This document shows positions 7,501-7,695 of a DNA stretch of 7,695 bases, in pieces. The notes under the pieces were generated by a model that worked only from the letters and a program-made list of their open reading frames with translations, did no database searches and was not told where the DNA came from. Numbering within the stretch: position 1 is the stretch's first letter; each line of letters starts with the position of its first letter. Made by a program: the position numbers and the translations under genes. This stretch comes from Chlamydiia bacterium (GTDB taxonomy: Bacteria; Chlamydiota; Chlamydiia; Chlamydiales; FEN-1388), in NCBI GenBank assembly GCA_023269335.1, contig JAHFTM010000079.1:1-7695 (forward strand), read 5' to 3'.

Positions 7501-7695
7501 ACACATTGAACAGCGCAGTAAGTACAGTCATTCACAACTTGCACAACTTGAATGTAAACTTACAAGCTATTCCAGACAATGTACGCACAAAACTTGAAGC
7601 ACAAACAAATACAGCTCTTGCATCACTTAAGAACCTCTCACCTTCAGATAAACTTTCTTTATCTTTGGCAATTGGAAGTGGATTGATTACACAAG
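4506..7695 (+). CDS. Long cysteine-free helical protein of unknown function, secreted-protein candidate; 3' end outside window
   Basis: The frame is open from ATG 4506 to the window end, at least 1063 residues with no stop, and starts behind a strong SD. I do not recognise the family. The N-terminus (MGLQGVVGPNGSYTPPSSGS) is polar and Gly/Ser/Pro-rich with no Sec signal peptide. Residues 20-510 are rich in Ala, Leu, Gln, Asn, Ser and Thr and look mainly alpha-helical or coiled. A Pro/Tyr-rich linker follows (521-552, 12 prolines in 32), then a second helical region. One moderately hydrophobic stretch (about 809-827, ITLLLLSGIALSSIG) could be membrane-inserting. There is no cysteine and there are only two tryptophans (213, 404). 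Lack of a signal peptide, a disordered polar N-terminus and absence of Cys are common in type III-exported chlamydial proteins, which makes export a fair hypothesis but no more. A filament, adhesin or cytoplasmic scaffold role is possible. It stands alone on its strand here, divergent from the metal genes. Confidence 0.85.
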   Translation, partial: MGLQGVVGPNGSYTPPSSGSLTQVTSDISILETNYNNALNAANLAVTSYTNLYQELQRHADEYQNALENDPGDSDPYFSNLQSSLASFNSYSSDYLSPAETLRLAALELSNAHYSYQQLQDSQINTSLNNLVTSLNGKIDSTLYSELQTANSARQTARNSLLPALTNFQNNELLLANARALLLQQQAKAAVDRATALLTTGLEPTSLSPGSAWEQYETDMTAVTQTEALINTYLANRATYSSTLNNAISNYKDSYDNSTTGFVTILQQATTQAHVDATAYIAQIASAKNLVDNFITTSLAQRRAADLLAQQQHYAAYPSSNSNLATIEQGSNDLAATTINALLTTGVTAFGSDLSLPELPTSGKRLSMMDFMKFLTAGQLIAKQINLQSQQADIGLNDMRLEIWKAILTANNTQLSEASRYLHQLVTADREYNAQVDSENSTTQTSEQADITAYNAEVSAINNRIALINARNQLRTANGNNVTDGLNSAAQQAVNTINETNEVNPNSINILDLFDQIETVYPPTALPDPAIIPYPDAYPQFPSVPQLPSPIPTATATQGAIDAFNALLKQVNDILAPISGELDEIQSPPIDFQQLTPLFYRQDIPLRSLSDIFDITSVLNSLSSLFDLINKANTHSVLSELNKNPLFAFTSAKTAQTKGQTTQGAGGAVSLSAVNANIDSATLGQMLNQLIRSEQYGNLLKRLAEEATLVAGIQTGIRLPARDADHSVFGVMRDEFITEVTQAKDAAIASTRSATEEDGQLKAVAEQLIHQSNNVKELEQNANLIIAESGFTATLSDTDLKKLQSSLVFLQKITLLLLSGIALSSIGAKNNPATAAENFISLTQSPEVAAAAPTAALASAGSSITSTSPSELPDVVVQALQSAGLTNQATKELETVIQAGFAPAGTVTSPFGGKDQFDQVVKELKKAGFALPPELSPENPYFIQALLDQVDQKLPTAVKADFANYIALFLRSLNLPGSSIAGFKAGLASGVSIGSAVTNTLNSAVSTVIHNLHNLNVNLQAIPDNVRTKLEAQTNTALASLKNLSPSDKLSLSLAIGSGLITQ

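Overview
The window looks like a piece of a chlamydia-like (Chlamydiota, probably environmental-lineage) chromosome. This is inference. The main argument is that a heavy-metal P-type ATPase lies directly next to a small VIT/CCC1-like membrane protein, an order I recall from Chlamydia (the zntA/CT727-CT728 pair). Moderate GC and a long Ser/Ala/Thr/Gln/Asn-rich protein without cysteine also fit such bacteria. No rRNA, tRNA, IS element or CRISPR array was seen.

Layout: two divergent transcription units share a roughly 170-bp AT-rich intergenic region (4266-4437). Leftward (minus strand) are a VIT/CCC1-like membrane protein (4265-3501), a P1B-type metal-exporting ATPase (3486-1450; 14-nt gap, probably co-transcribed and translationally coupled), and then, after a 94-nt gap, the catalytic part of a large-type NAD-dependent glutamate dehydrogenase (1355 to beyond position 1, cut by the window edge). 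Rightward (plus strand) is one very long open frame (4506 to beyond 7695, at least 1063 residues) encoding an unrecognised helical, cysteine-free protein with no Sec signal peptide. It is a reasonable candidate for a secreted or type III-exported protein, but this is not proven.

How the genes may work together: the ATPase has SPC in place of CPC and a C-terminal HEGGT motif. These are the marks of the P1B-4 subgroup (Co2+/Fe2+ exporters) rather than of true ZntA. Its partner belongs to a family that moves Fe2+/Mn2+, so the pair reads best as an iron or cobalt homeostasis module. The glutamate dehydrogenase may be only a passenger of this operon or have its own start signals.

The most interesting non-coding feature is the leader of the long rightward gene. 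A strong Shine-Dalgarno (SD) sequence for a 43-codon overlapping ORF, an anti-SD segment CCTCCTTTC, and the SD of the long gene follow one another. The middle segment can pair with either SD, as in a translational switch.
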